NCBI GenBank assembly: GCA_036392795.1
Contig: DASVXH010000080.1
Location: 1-15,173, forward strand
DNA length: 15,173 bases
From: JARIHD01 sp036392795
GTDB lineage: Bacteria > Patescibacteriota > Saccharimonadia > Saccharimonadales > UBA4665
Direction of reading: 5' to 3'
Shown here: in pieces, positions 6,006-12,379 of the stretch
Layout of the letters: every line of letters begins with the position of its first letter
Numbering within the stretch: the first letter of the stretch is position 1
Translations under genes and position numbers: made by a program
The notes under the pieces: generated by a model
Databases searched by the model: none
What the model was told of the DNA's origin: nothing
What the model saw: only the letters and a program-made list of their open reading frames with translations

Positions 6006-6014
6006 AGTATAGCA
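6006..6014 (-). promoter_or_regulatory. Extended -10 promoter of the DsbA-like gene
   Basis: On the - strand the sequence reads TGC-TATACT, an extended -10 with a near-perfect hexamer. Transcription would start near 5999, leaving about 19 bases that include the AAAGGAG ribosome site before the ATG at 5980. No clear -35 is present. Confidence 0.6.
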
Positions 6015-6049
6015 CTCCTTTGCCCAATATTAGCTGGGTACGTCAGACG

Positions 6050-6058
6050 TGATACCAT
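6050..6058 (+). promoter_or_regulatory. Extended -10 giving a leaderless start for the CBS-domain gene
   Basis: TGA-TACCAT lies exactly six bases before ATG 6065, so transcription should begin at or within a base of the start codon. No Shine-Dalgarno exists. It is arranged back to back with the DsbA-like promoter 36 bases away. Confidence 0.5.
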
Positions 6059-6064
6059 ACATAT

Positions 6065-7132
6065 ATGATTGAAAACGCCGTAGCCATCGTTCTGCTGCTG
6101 CTTGCGGCCGGCGCACTGGCCTTGCAGCGACTCTATAGCGCTTTACCCGTAAAAGAACTGAAGCGGTTGGCCGCACGCGGCGATTCGCTGGCTACGCCTT
6201 TATATCGGGTTGCCGTTTATGGTGCGGCAGCCCGGCTCTTGCTGTGGGCGGTGATTGTTATTGGTTTTTCACTCGGCTTGGCGTTGCTACTACCGAACCT
6301 GGCGCTCTGGCTGTCTGTTCTAGTGGTAATGGCCTTAAGTATCAGTATGTTTGTGCTCTTGCCTTCTTTGCAGCTAACGCAAAATAGTGCTCATTTGGCG
6401 GTTTGGTTTGCACCGACTATGGTGGCTATCTTGTCGCGTGCCCATGGGCTATTAGATAGTCTCGGCCATAAACTAACTCGTCTGCGCAGCCTTCTAGATC
6501 ATAGCCGGCTCTATGAAAAAGAGGACCTACTCAACCTGTTGGCTGCCCAAAAACAACAGGCCGATAATCGTATTTCTCCTCAAGACTTGGAGATTGCCCA
6601 ACGTGCCATGCAGTTTGGCGATAGGCGAGCGGCAGATATTGCCCGTCCTCGCAGCGATGCTCATCTGGTTAGTGCGGATGAGACCGTGGGCCCGTTGCTG
6701 CTGGATCAGCTGCACAAACAGCAGCTCAGCTCATTTTTGGTATATAAGGATACTAAAGAAAACATTGTCGGATCGCTCGCCATGAGCGATGCCATTCGGG
6801 CGCGCCAAGGCGGACGAGTGTTTGATCTGGTCAAAGGGGATCTGGCTTTTGTGCACGAAGACTTTTCACTGCCAGAGGTACTGACCGCCATGCAAAAGAC
6901 CGGCCAGCGCTTGGTGATTGTAATTAACAGTTTTGAAGAATTTGTAGGAATAATAACTTTCGAACAATTGTTGACAGAGTTATTAGGCGAATCGACAGGG
7001 GTTGTGACTCCTAATTACGGAAACCGTCAGTTGGTGGCAGCCTGGACGCCTGAACCTGTTTTGGTACCAGTGGCTACGGACGAACCATCTGACAGCGAAC
7101 CCGAGCAAGGACCCTCCCCCGTTCCCGGATAA
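6065..7132 (+). CDS. CBS-domain membrane protein, CNNM/CorC-like
   Basis: 355 residues. Three hydrophobic segments (about 2-20, 48-78 and 80-100) are followed by a linker and an amphipathic region. A tandem CBS pair follows (about 191-245 and 256-310), with typical features such as SSFLVYKD...IVGSLAMSDAI and RLVIVINSFEEFVGIITFEQLLTELLGE. This order matches CNNM/CorC (HlyC/CorC family) proteins, linked to magnesium or cobalt transport with nucleotide sensing by the CBS pair. The DUF21 part is short and degenerate, and the usual C-terminal CorC_HlyC domain is missing; a Pro/Glu-rich tail replaces it. The gene is leaderless by its promoter position. The family-level call is good; transport activity is uncertain. 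Confidence 0.75.
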   Translation: MIENAVAIVLLLLAAGALALQRLYSALPVKELKRLAARGDSLATPLYRVAVYGAAARLLLWAVIVIGFSLGLALLLPNLALWLSVLVVMALSISMFVLLPSLQLTQNSAHLAVWFAPTMVAILSRAHGLLDSLGHKLTRLRSLLDHSRLYEKEDLLNLLAAQKQQADNRISPQDLEIAQRAMQFGDRRAADIARPRSDAHLVSADETVGPLLLDQLHKQQLSSFLVYKDTKENIVGSLAMSDAIRARQGGRVFDLVKGDLAFVHEDFSLPEVLTAMQKTGQRLVIVINSFEEFVGIITFEQLLTELLGESTGVVTPNYGNRQLVAAWTPEPVLVPVATDEPSDSEPEQGPSPVPG

Positions 7133-7174
7133 CGCCGCCGCAGAGTAGCGCCGTAAGGTGGCGTGGTATGACCA

Positions 7175-7252
7175 GTGCTTGAAAAGCGTGCCCGCAGCTT
7201 CGAGCTGCCGTACAAATACGTCTGGAACCGATTCAATTTGGATAATTTGTAA
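7175..7252 (+). pseudogene. Possible 25-codon ORF or gene remnant
   Basis: A GTG-started frame encodes VLEKRARSFELPYKYVW and ends NRFNLDNL before TAA. The composition looks protein-like, but there is no Shine-Dalgarno and a TGA closes the frame two codons upstream. It may be a gene remnant or chance. The perfect hairpin GCAGC-TTCGA-GCTGC (7194-7208) lies inside it. Confidence 0.2.
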
Positions 7253-7262
7253 GCCAGCCTAT

Positions 7263-7289
7263 TTGACAACGACAAAATAGCGCTATACT
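7263..7289 (+). promoter_or_regulatory. Promoter giving a leaderless start for the PsbP-like gene
   Basis: TTGACA (7263-7268) and TATACT (7284-7289) are separated by 15 bases. The -10 ends seven bases before ATG 7297, so the transcript should begin at the start codon. No Shine-Dalgarno is seen. Confidence 0.6.
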
Positions 7290-7296
7290 AAAAAAT

Positions 7297-8166
7297 ATGG
7301 AAGCGCACCAATCTTCGCCCGGTCCTTCGCCCGTCAAGGATTCGAACGTGCAACGTGGATCGGAGCTGCCGCTTAGTCAGCAAGAGTCCGAGCGCCAGGC
7401 CCGCATCAATTATCTAAAAAGTCTCAATGCCGATCATAATCGCCAGGAATCGCCGCGACGCCGTCGTTTGTGGTTGATTATAGTGAGCGTTATTCTGCTG
7501 GCTGCTGTTGGAACTGCCGCCTGGTTCTTGCTGGTCAAAAAAGAGCCTGCTAAACCGACGACCACCGCCAAGCAATCTCAAAACCAAATGCCCGAAAGCG
7601 AAGATCCGGCTGCGCCATTAAAGACCAAGCACTACGATTCAACAACTTTTAATCTTGGCTTTGATTATCCCGACGATTGGGTTGTTAGTGAAGTCGACGG
7701 CCGGCTGCTGGTTTCGTCCAAAGCTATCAAGCTTAAATCCGCAAGCGGGCAGAATCTTAATGGCCGGATCCAGGTGCTGATTCAGCCCAAACAAACCACT
7801 ATCAAAGATTTTGCCAAGGGTAATGGTGTAGCCATGCTGGATTCCGAAAAAATAACCTACACCAAACCCACACAGACGCAGCGGGCTCAAACGTATCTGA
7901 GCTTTGTGAATTATCCCAGTAGCAGCGCACAGGGTATCGACGCAATTTATATTACTGGTGACATCGGCTATCAAAAAGATCAGGCCGTGCCCATGGTGGA
8001 TATCGTGCGCGTTGATCCATTAATAACCGCCAGCTTTATGCAGTGCCCCAACGAAGCCTGTAGCGGCGCGGTTGCTCCCTTGACGCTCGCCGCGACAGAG
8101 TGGACGGGCAAGGTGATTGTAGGCAAAAGTCTCAAGACCATACTGACGACTCTTTCTATCCAGTAA
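7297..8166 (+). CDS. Single-pass envelope protein with PsbP-like domain
   Basis: 289 residues. A disordered polar N-terminus (1-52) leads to a basic stop-transfer (RRRR at 54-57) and one transmembrane helix (about 58-80). A Lys/Thr/Gln linker (81-110) follows. The extracytoplasmic domain (about 112-289) begins YDSTTFNLGFDYPDDWVV, the common opening of PsbP-like/DUF domains found in many bacterial envelope proteins. Two cysteines in MQCPNEACSG (about residues 248-253) could form a disulfide, for which the nearby DsbA-like protein could be the catalyst. The function is unknown; such domains often bind metals or partner proteins. The transcript is leaderless. Confidence 0.65.
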   Translation: MEAHQSSPGPSPVKDSNVQRGSELPLSQQESERQARINYLKSLNADHNRQESPRRRRLWLIIVSVILLAAVGTAAWFLLVKKEPAKPTTTAKQSQNQMPESEDPAAPLKTKHYDSTTFNLGFDYPDDWVVSEVDGRLLVSSKAIKLKSASGQNLNGRIQVLIQPKQTTIKDFAKGNGVAMLDSEKITYTKPTQTQRAQTYLSFVNYPSSSAQGIDAIYITGDIGYQKDQAVPMVDIVRVDPLITASFMQCPNEACSGAVAPLTLAATEWTGKVIVGKSLKTILTTLSIQ

Positions 8167-8210
8167 AGAGAGTTGTTTCGCGAATTTGACCGTTAAAGGC
8201 TTATGTTTTC

Positions 8211-8219
8211 TGCTACACT
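8211..8219 (+). promoter_or_regulatory. Extended -10 promoter for the propeller protein gene
   Basis: TGC-TACACT ends twelve bases before ATG 8232, which leaves an untranslated leader of about six bases and no Shine-Dalgarno. TTGACC at 8186-8191 is too far (22 bases) to be its -35. Confidence 0.5.
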
Positions 8220-8231
8220 AGAATGTAGATT

Positions 8232-10148
8232 ATGCCAGACGTAAAACAAACGCTACACCAGGTCAGCCCACCGATCGATCCTCCTGATGACGGGGATGCA
8301 GCCAGTGCACCCGAGGTGCCTCACGAAATAGCCAAAAAATATGGCCTGCACGACAAAGTCGAAGCGCCAAAATCTGATGCGACCGAAGTACGGAACGAGG
8401 TGATTGCGCCGCAGGCAGCTTCGAACACCGACATTAATTCAGAAGATCCGCGGCTTGAAGATCCCGAAACCGACGCCGCAGTCGACGACATTGTGAATAA
8501 AGAAGGCGACGTTTTGCTGGCGGCCCAAGATGGAGTATCGCTGCAAGATCGTGCGGCTGTTAAGTCGCCGCGAAAGGGTGGGCTACCTGCACTTGGCCGT
8601 TTTATCGCTCGATGGTGGCGCAACAAACCTGCGCGTTGGCTAACGATTGGGGTCCTGATTGGGCTCCTGGCAGCGGTAGCGGTAATTCCAAGGGCGCGCT
8701 ACGCCGTACTTAACACTGCTGGCGTACGCAGTTCGGCTTCGATAATGGTGGTGGATAGTGCTACAGAGTTGCCGCTCAAACACGTTACTTTCCGACTGGG
8801 TGATAAACAGGCACGTACGGATAGTAATGGTGTTGCCCGCTTGCAGGATCTAAAGCTAGGCACCTACGATTTAACTATTTCACGCATTGCTTTTGCGCCC
8901 CAAAAACAAACGATCACTATCGGCTGGGGCAGCAATCCCCTGGGTAAGTTCAAATTACGAGCAGTGGGCACGCAGTACACACTCATTATTACCGATTATG
9001 TTTCGGGTAAGCCGATCGCTGGTGCCGAGGCTGACGCTCAAATTTTGAGTGCAAAATCAGACAATAATGGCAAGGCAATCTTGACTGTGGGCGACACCGA
9101 TGTAACTACATTATCGCTGACTATTACGGCCAATGGCTACCGGTCCGAGATTGCTGTTTTGGATGCCGAATCCAGTAGCCAAAAACAGATCACGCTGGTG
9201 CCCGATCGTAGGGTGGTTTATGTGAGTAAGACGGGCGGCAAGCAAGACGTTTACTCATCGGACCTGGATGGCAAAAATGCCAAACTGCTGCTAGCGGCAA
9301 CCGGTAAAGAAAATGGCAGCAGCAGTTTGGTCGTAAGTCCGGACAATATGCAAGCGGCCTGGGTTTCGACCCGCGACGGCGCACGGGATGCCGACGGCTA
9401 TGTGCTCTATTCGCTGACCTTTATAAACATTGAACGGGGAACGAGTAATCATGTTGATCGGGCCCAGCAGATTCAGCTGGTAGACTGGCTGGACAAACGC
9501 CTCGTGTATCGCTCGACGATTGCCGGCGCCAGTGCCGCTAACCCTGGTCGTAACCGACTCGTCGCCTACAATTATGAAAATAATGCTCGCACGCAGTTAG
9601 CTTCGGCAAATCAGTTCAACGCCATTTTGAGCGCGGGTGGTTATCTATACTATGCAGTTTCCAGCGACGATGCGGGTGCTGCTCTTGGACTATTTCGTAT
9701 CAAGCCCGATGGTTCGAGTAGAGAGCAGTTGGTGCGTCAAGAGGTATGGACCGGTATTCGTACCGATTATCATACTATTAGCGTGCAGACCCCCGAAGGC
9801 TGGTTCGCGCTAGCGCTGGATACCAAACAGCTGACCCGCAGCGAATCACCCGTCAATACTGCGGGCTTGCAGTTGGTTAATAATACCCGCGGCCAGCAAA
9901 CGGCATGGATGGGTATAAGCGGCGGTAAAACCGTGCTCTTTGTGCAGGGTACCGATGGTGGCGAGGTCAAAACACTAACTACGATGACTGGAATGGCCTA
10001 CCCGATCCGCTGGCTGTCCGATTCAATGATTACCTTTCGCGTTGTTACTGGCGGCGAGTCGGCCGAATATGTCGTGAGTACTTTGGGCGGCAAACCGCGC
10101 AAAATTACCGATGTCGCGGCAGTATACGGCTACGCCCAAATATATTAA
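8232..10148 (+). CDS. Single-pass envelope protein: Ig-like/carboxypeptidase-regulatory repeats plus TolB-like propeller
   Basis: 638 residues. A long acidic, disordered cytosolic N-terminus (1-120) leads to a basic patch and a transmembrane helix (about 135-152). Two carboxypeptidase-regulatory/PEGA-like beta-sandwich repeats follow. The first (about 168-243) contains VDSATELPLKHVTFRLG and TDSNGVARLQDL; the second (about 248-323) contains GKPIAGAEADAQ and DNNGKAILT. The rest (about 328-638) has PD40/TolB-propeller features, such as DVYSSDLDGKNAKLLL with SPDNMQAAWVSTRDG. Such proteins are found at the cell surface and usually mediate binding. The 3' end overlaps the first possible start of the MutY-like gene. 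The ligand is unknown. It pairs with the preceding gene in architecture (disordered tail, helix, outer domain), though each has its own promoter. Confidence 0.72.
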   Translation: MPDVKQTLHQVSPPIDPPDDGDAASAPEVPHEIAKKYGLHDKVEAPKSDATEVRNEVIAPQAASNTDINSEDPRLEDPETDAAVDDIVNKEGDVLLAAQDGVSLQDRAAVKSPRKGGLPALGRFIARWWRNKPARWLTIGVLIGLLAAVAVIPRARYAVLNTAGVRSSASIMVVDSATELPLKHVTFRLGDKQARTDSNGVARLQDLKLGTYDLTISRIAFAPQKQTITIGWGSNPLGKFKLRAVGTQYTLIITDYVSGKPIAGAEADAQILSAKSDNNGKAILTVGDTDVTTLSLTITANGYRSEIAVLDAESSSQKQITLVPDRRVVYVSKTGGKQDVYSSDLDGKNAKLLLAATGKENGSSSLVVSPDNMQAAWVSTRDGARDADGYVLYSLTFINIERGTSNHVDRAQQIQLVDWLDKRLVYRSTIAGASAANPGRNRLVAYNYENNARTQLASANQFNAILSAGGYLYYAVSSDDAGAALGLFRIKPDGSSREQLVRQEVWTGIRTDYHTISVQTPEGWFALALDTKQLTRSESPVNTAGLQLVNNTRGQQTAWMGISGGKTVLFVQGTDGGEVKTLTTMTGMAYPIRWLSDSMITFRVVTGGESAEYVVSTLGGKPRKITDVAAVYGYAQIY

Positions 10149-10977
10149 GCTAGAAGACGTGACCGACCAGAACTCTTTTCAAAAATTGGTGTGGGATTAT
10201 TACCGCGATCAAGGCCGTCATGATTTACCCTGGCGATTGCCCAACAAACAAGGAGAATTTGATCCGTACTGCATAATGGTTTCCGAGATTATGCTGCAAC
10301 AGACGCAGGTAGCGAGGGTTGTTCCTAAATATCAGAAATTTTTGGAGGCATTTCCAAATGTCGAAACGCTGGCCAGAGCGCCACTAGCGGATGTATTAAA
10401 ATTGTGGAATGGGCTGGGCTACAACCGCCGGGCCAAATTTTTGTGGCAGGCTGCTGGCTTTGTGGCGCGCAAACACAACGGAAAAATGCCAGATACGCTC
10501 ACAGAGTTGATATCCTTGCCCGGCATTGGTCCAAACACTGCCGGTGCTATATTGGCCTATGCTTTTAACCGGCCGGTGGTTTTTATCGAGACGAATATTC
10601 GTACGGTGTTTATCCATCATTTTTTGTCCGATCAGTCCGGAGTTGATGACAGGACGCTGCTACCCATTATTCAGGAAGCTCTGCCTCAGGATGCCCCGCG
10701 CGAGTGGTATTGGGCGCTCATGGATTATGGGACGCACATAAAACAAACAGTTGGAAACGTGTCGCGCGCCAGTAAAACGTATACAAAGCAATCAACTTTT
10801 CAGGGGTCACGTCGTCAGATCCGTGGGCAGGTTTTGCGTACTCTGATAGCGGGACCGATGACGGCCGCGGATCTGACGCGGCAAATTAATGATGAGCGAT
10901 TGCTTGAGGTGCTGCAGAGTCTGACCTCCGAAGGTTTAATTGCTGCTTTTGATGGCACCTATGCGCTAAGTGCATGA
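10111..10977 (+). CDS. mutY: Cluster-less A/G-specific adenine glycosylase (MutY-like)
   Basis: 288 residues. MutY signatures are clear: LPWR (39-42), PY-MVSEIMLQQTQVARV (52-70) with the catalytic Glu (E59, equivalent to E37 of E. coli MutY), LWNGLGYNRRA (98-108) and the helix-hairpin-helix LPGIGPNTAGAI (136-147). The residue equivalent to the catalytic Asp (D138) is Glu here (VFIETNIRTV, E160). The four cysteines that hold the [4Fe-4S] cluster are absent: after WALMDYGTHI the chain runs through KQSTFQGSRRQIRG and has no Cys. The C-terminal MutT-like 8-oxoG domain is also missing; a small winged-helix-like end replaces it. MutY removes adenine opposite 8-oxoguanine. ATG 10111 lies inside the previous gene; GTG 10159, ten bases after its stop, is an alternative start and keeps all the motifs. 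Confidence 0.82.
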   Translation: MSRQYTATPKYIKLEDVTDQNSFQKLVWDYYRDQGRHDLPWRLPNKQGEFDPYCIMVSEIMLQQTQVARVVPKYQKFLEAFPNVETLARAPLADVLKLWNGLGYNRRAKFLWQAAGFVARKHNGKMPDTLTELISLPGIGPNTAGAILAYAFNRPVVFIETNIRTVFIHHFLSDQSGVDDRTLLPIIQEALPQDAPREWYWALMDYGTHIKQTVGNVSRASKTYTKQSTFQGSRRQIRGQVLRTLIAGPMTAADLTRQINDERLLEVLQSLTSEGLIAAFDGTYALSA

Positions 10978-10983
10978 TATACT
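10975..10983 (+). promoter_or_regulatory. Extended -10 promoter built on the MutY stop codon
   Basis: TGA-TATACT: the TGA is the stop of the MutY-like gene and also supplies the TG of the extended -10. The hexamer ends ten bases before ATG 10994, so the next gene has a leader of about four bases. Confidence 0.55.
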
Positions 10984-10993
10984 ACAACTAAAG

Positions 10994-11371
10994 ATGCATC
11001 CGACGAACAATCAAAAGCCAGTTATGGACGTAACCGCACCGCGACCTCAGCCCGGCGTTGCTGTCCACTCAGCTCCACAATCCACGCATACCATGAACCA
11101 CGTGTCATCGCAGCCGCAAGAGCATGTTGCTGCCGCCCCGGTACCTGCACCACCGCAGCCCATTGCGACCGCCCCAGATTCAGCACCCGAAGAAATTATA
11201 GACGCTCGCGGTGTCGCAACGGAAGTCGACAGTAAAGAGTCTGAAATTGCTGCCCCAGCTACTCCTCCTATTACCCAAATGCCCTTACCGATGGGTGCTA
11301 TTATTGGCGCCGTCTTTGTTATGATCGCTCTGTCGGCACTAACTATTCTCATTTATCTGCAGTCGCAATAA
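10994..11371 (+). CDS. Small Pro/Ala-rich tail-anchored protein
   Basis: 125 residues. Residues 1-97 are low complexity, rich in Pro, Ala, Gln and His, with no predicted fold. The C-terminus is a single hydrophobic helix (PMGAIIGAVFVMIALSALTILIYL, described here as about residues 99-122) followed by three polar residues. This is a tail-anchored layout with the bulk probably in the cytosol. ATG 10994 is chosen over ATG 10970: the upstream codons lie inside the MutY end and before the -10 element. The stop is two bases before the Sua5 start, so the two are co-transcribed. No function can be assigned. Confidence 0.55.
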   Translation: MHPTNNQKPVMDVTAPRPQPGVAVHSAPQSTHTMNHVSSQPQEHVAAAPVPAPPQPIATAPDSAPEEIIDARGVATEVDSKESEIAAPATPPITQMPLPMGAIIGAVFVMIALSALTILIYLQSQ

Positions 11372-11373
11372 AT

Positions 11374-11949
11374 ATGACCACTAAAACTTCGGTTACTGAT
11401 GCGGAGATTGTGCGCTTATTACAAAATGGCGCGATCGGTATTCTGCCTACCGATACAGTGTATGGTATTGTCGCACGGGCAGCGGACAGCGGTGCGGTAG
11501 CTCGGCTCTACGCCGCAAAGCATCGCGAGGGTAAGCCTGGCACGATCATCGCTGCAAGCATTGATCAGTTGATTAGCCTGGGTCTTCAGGCGATGCATTT
11601 GCCCGAAGCCGCACGGCTGTGGCCCGGCCCGCTCAGTATTGTCTTGCCCGATAATCCAGAATTGGCCTATCTTGATCAAGGAAAACAGTCGCTGGCAGTC
11701 CGCGTGCCGGCAGATAAGGCCATTCACGAATTGCTGCTACAAACCGGCCCGCTTTTGACCAGCAGCGCTAATATGCCGGGCGAGCCCACGGCAACCACCT
11801 TGGACGAGGCGAGAGCGTATTTTGGCGATACTGTTGATTTTTATGTAGATGGCGGTTCCATAGAGCAGAGTATTGCCTCGACACTTATCCGGGTTAGCGA
11901 AGCGGGCGCTGTGGAAGTGTTGCGCCCAGGTCCAATAAAAGTTAATTAA
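11374..11949 (+). CDS. tsaC: L-threonylcarbamoyladenylate synthase (Sua5/YciO/YrdC)
   Basis: 191 residues, the usual length of the YrdC/TsaC form without the Sua5 extension. Family motifs: GILPTDTVYGIVARA near the N-terminus, a KHREGKPGTIIAA element that binds nucleotide and threonine, LWPGPLSIVLP, and SLAVRVP with LLTSSANMPGEP. It makes threonylcarbamoyl-AMP from threonine, bicarbonate and ATP, the first step of the universal t6A37 tRNA modification. It follows the small tail-anchored gene by two bases and has no Shine-Dalgarno, so it probably relies on translational coupling. TsaB/D/E are not in the window. Confidence 0.9.
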   Translation: MTTKTSVTDAEIVRLLQNGAIGILPTDTVYGIVARAADSGAVARLYAAKHREGKPGTIIAASIDQLISLGLQAMHLPEAARLWPGPLSIVLPDNPELAYLDQGKQSLAVRVPADKAIHELLLQTGPLLTSSANMPGEPTATTLDEARAYFGDTVDFYVDGGSIEQSIASTLIRVSEAGAVEVLRPGPIKVN

Positions 11950-11961
11950 CAGGAGTTTCCG

Positions 11962-12294
11962 ATGACATTTGACGAGTATCAAAAGCAAGCATTAACCACC
12001 TTGTTGTCGCATCCTGATCCTTTGATGGATAAAACCATTATGGTACTGGGTATTAGTGGTGAAGCCAGCGAAATCGCCGAAAAATGGAAAAAGATAGTCG
12101 CATACCGGGGTGGTGTTATTACCGAAGAAGACAAACGCGAGATGGGCAAAGAGATTGGTGACGTTTTATGGTATTTAAGTATTTTTGCTGATCTACTGGG
12201 GCTGTCCATGAACGAAATCGCCGAAACTAATGTAGCCAAACTGGCGAGCCGCAGAGAGCGTGGCGTTCAGAAAGGGTCCGGCGATAATCGCTAG
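11962..12294 (+). CDS. MazG-like nucleotide pyrophosphohydrolase
   Basis: 110 residues, one MazG-like all-alpha domain. The metal-binding pattern is present: ExxE at 34-37 (GEASEIAEKWKK) and ExxD at 64-67 (KEIGDVLWYLS). The end KLASRRERG...GSGDNR matches small MazG-like enzymes found in bacteria and phages. The family hydrolyses NTPs or dNTPs to NMP plus pyrophosphate, in this case probably clearing abnormal nucleotides. AGGAG (11951-11955) is six bases before ATG 11962. The proximity to a MutY-like gene suggests a nucleotide-damage theme, but this is inference. It has no fused second MazG domain. Confidence 0.88.
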   Translation: MTFDEYQKQALTTLLSHPDPLMDKTIMVLGISGEASEIAEKWKKIVAYRGGVITEEDKREMGKEIGDVLWYLSIFADLLGLSMNEIAETNVAKLASRRERGVQKGSGDNR

Positions 12295-12344
12295 GACTTG
12301 CAAGAGAACGTAAAATATTCTATAGTTAGGACTCGTAAACCAGG

Positions 12345-12350
12345 TATAAT
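12345..12350 (+). promoter_or_regulatory. -10 element (TATAAT) for the large low-complexity protein
   Basis: A perfect TATAAT lies 29 bases before ATG 12380. No good -35 or TG extension is seen. The leader of about 23 bases contains TTAAAGG (12371-12377), which is only two bases from the ATG and so a poor ribosome site. Confidence 0.5.
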
Positions 12351-12379
12351 AAAAAAGTCACTAAACGTCCTTAAAGGCC

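Noticed and set aside
7027..7275. 82-codon open frame on the - strand
   Set aside because: It mostly mirrors the CBS gene's 3' end and the spacer, with low-complexity composition and no ribosome site.
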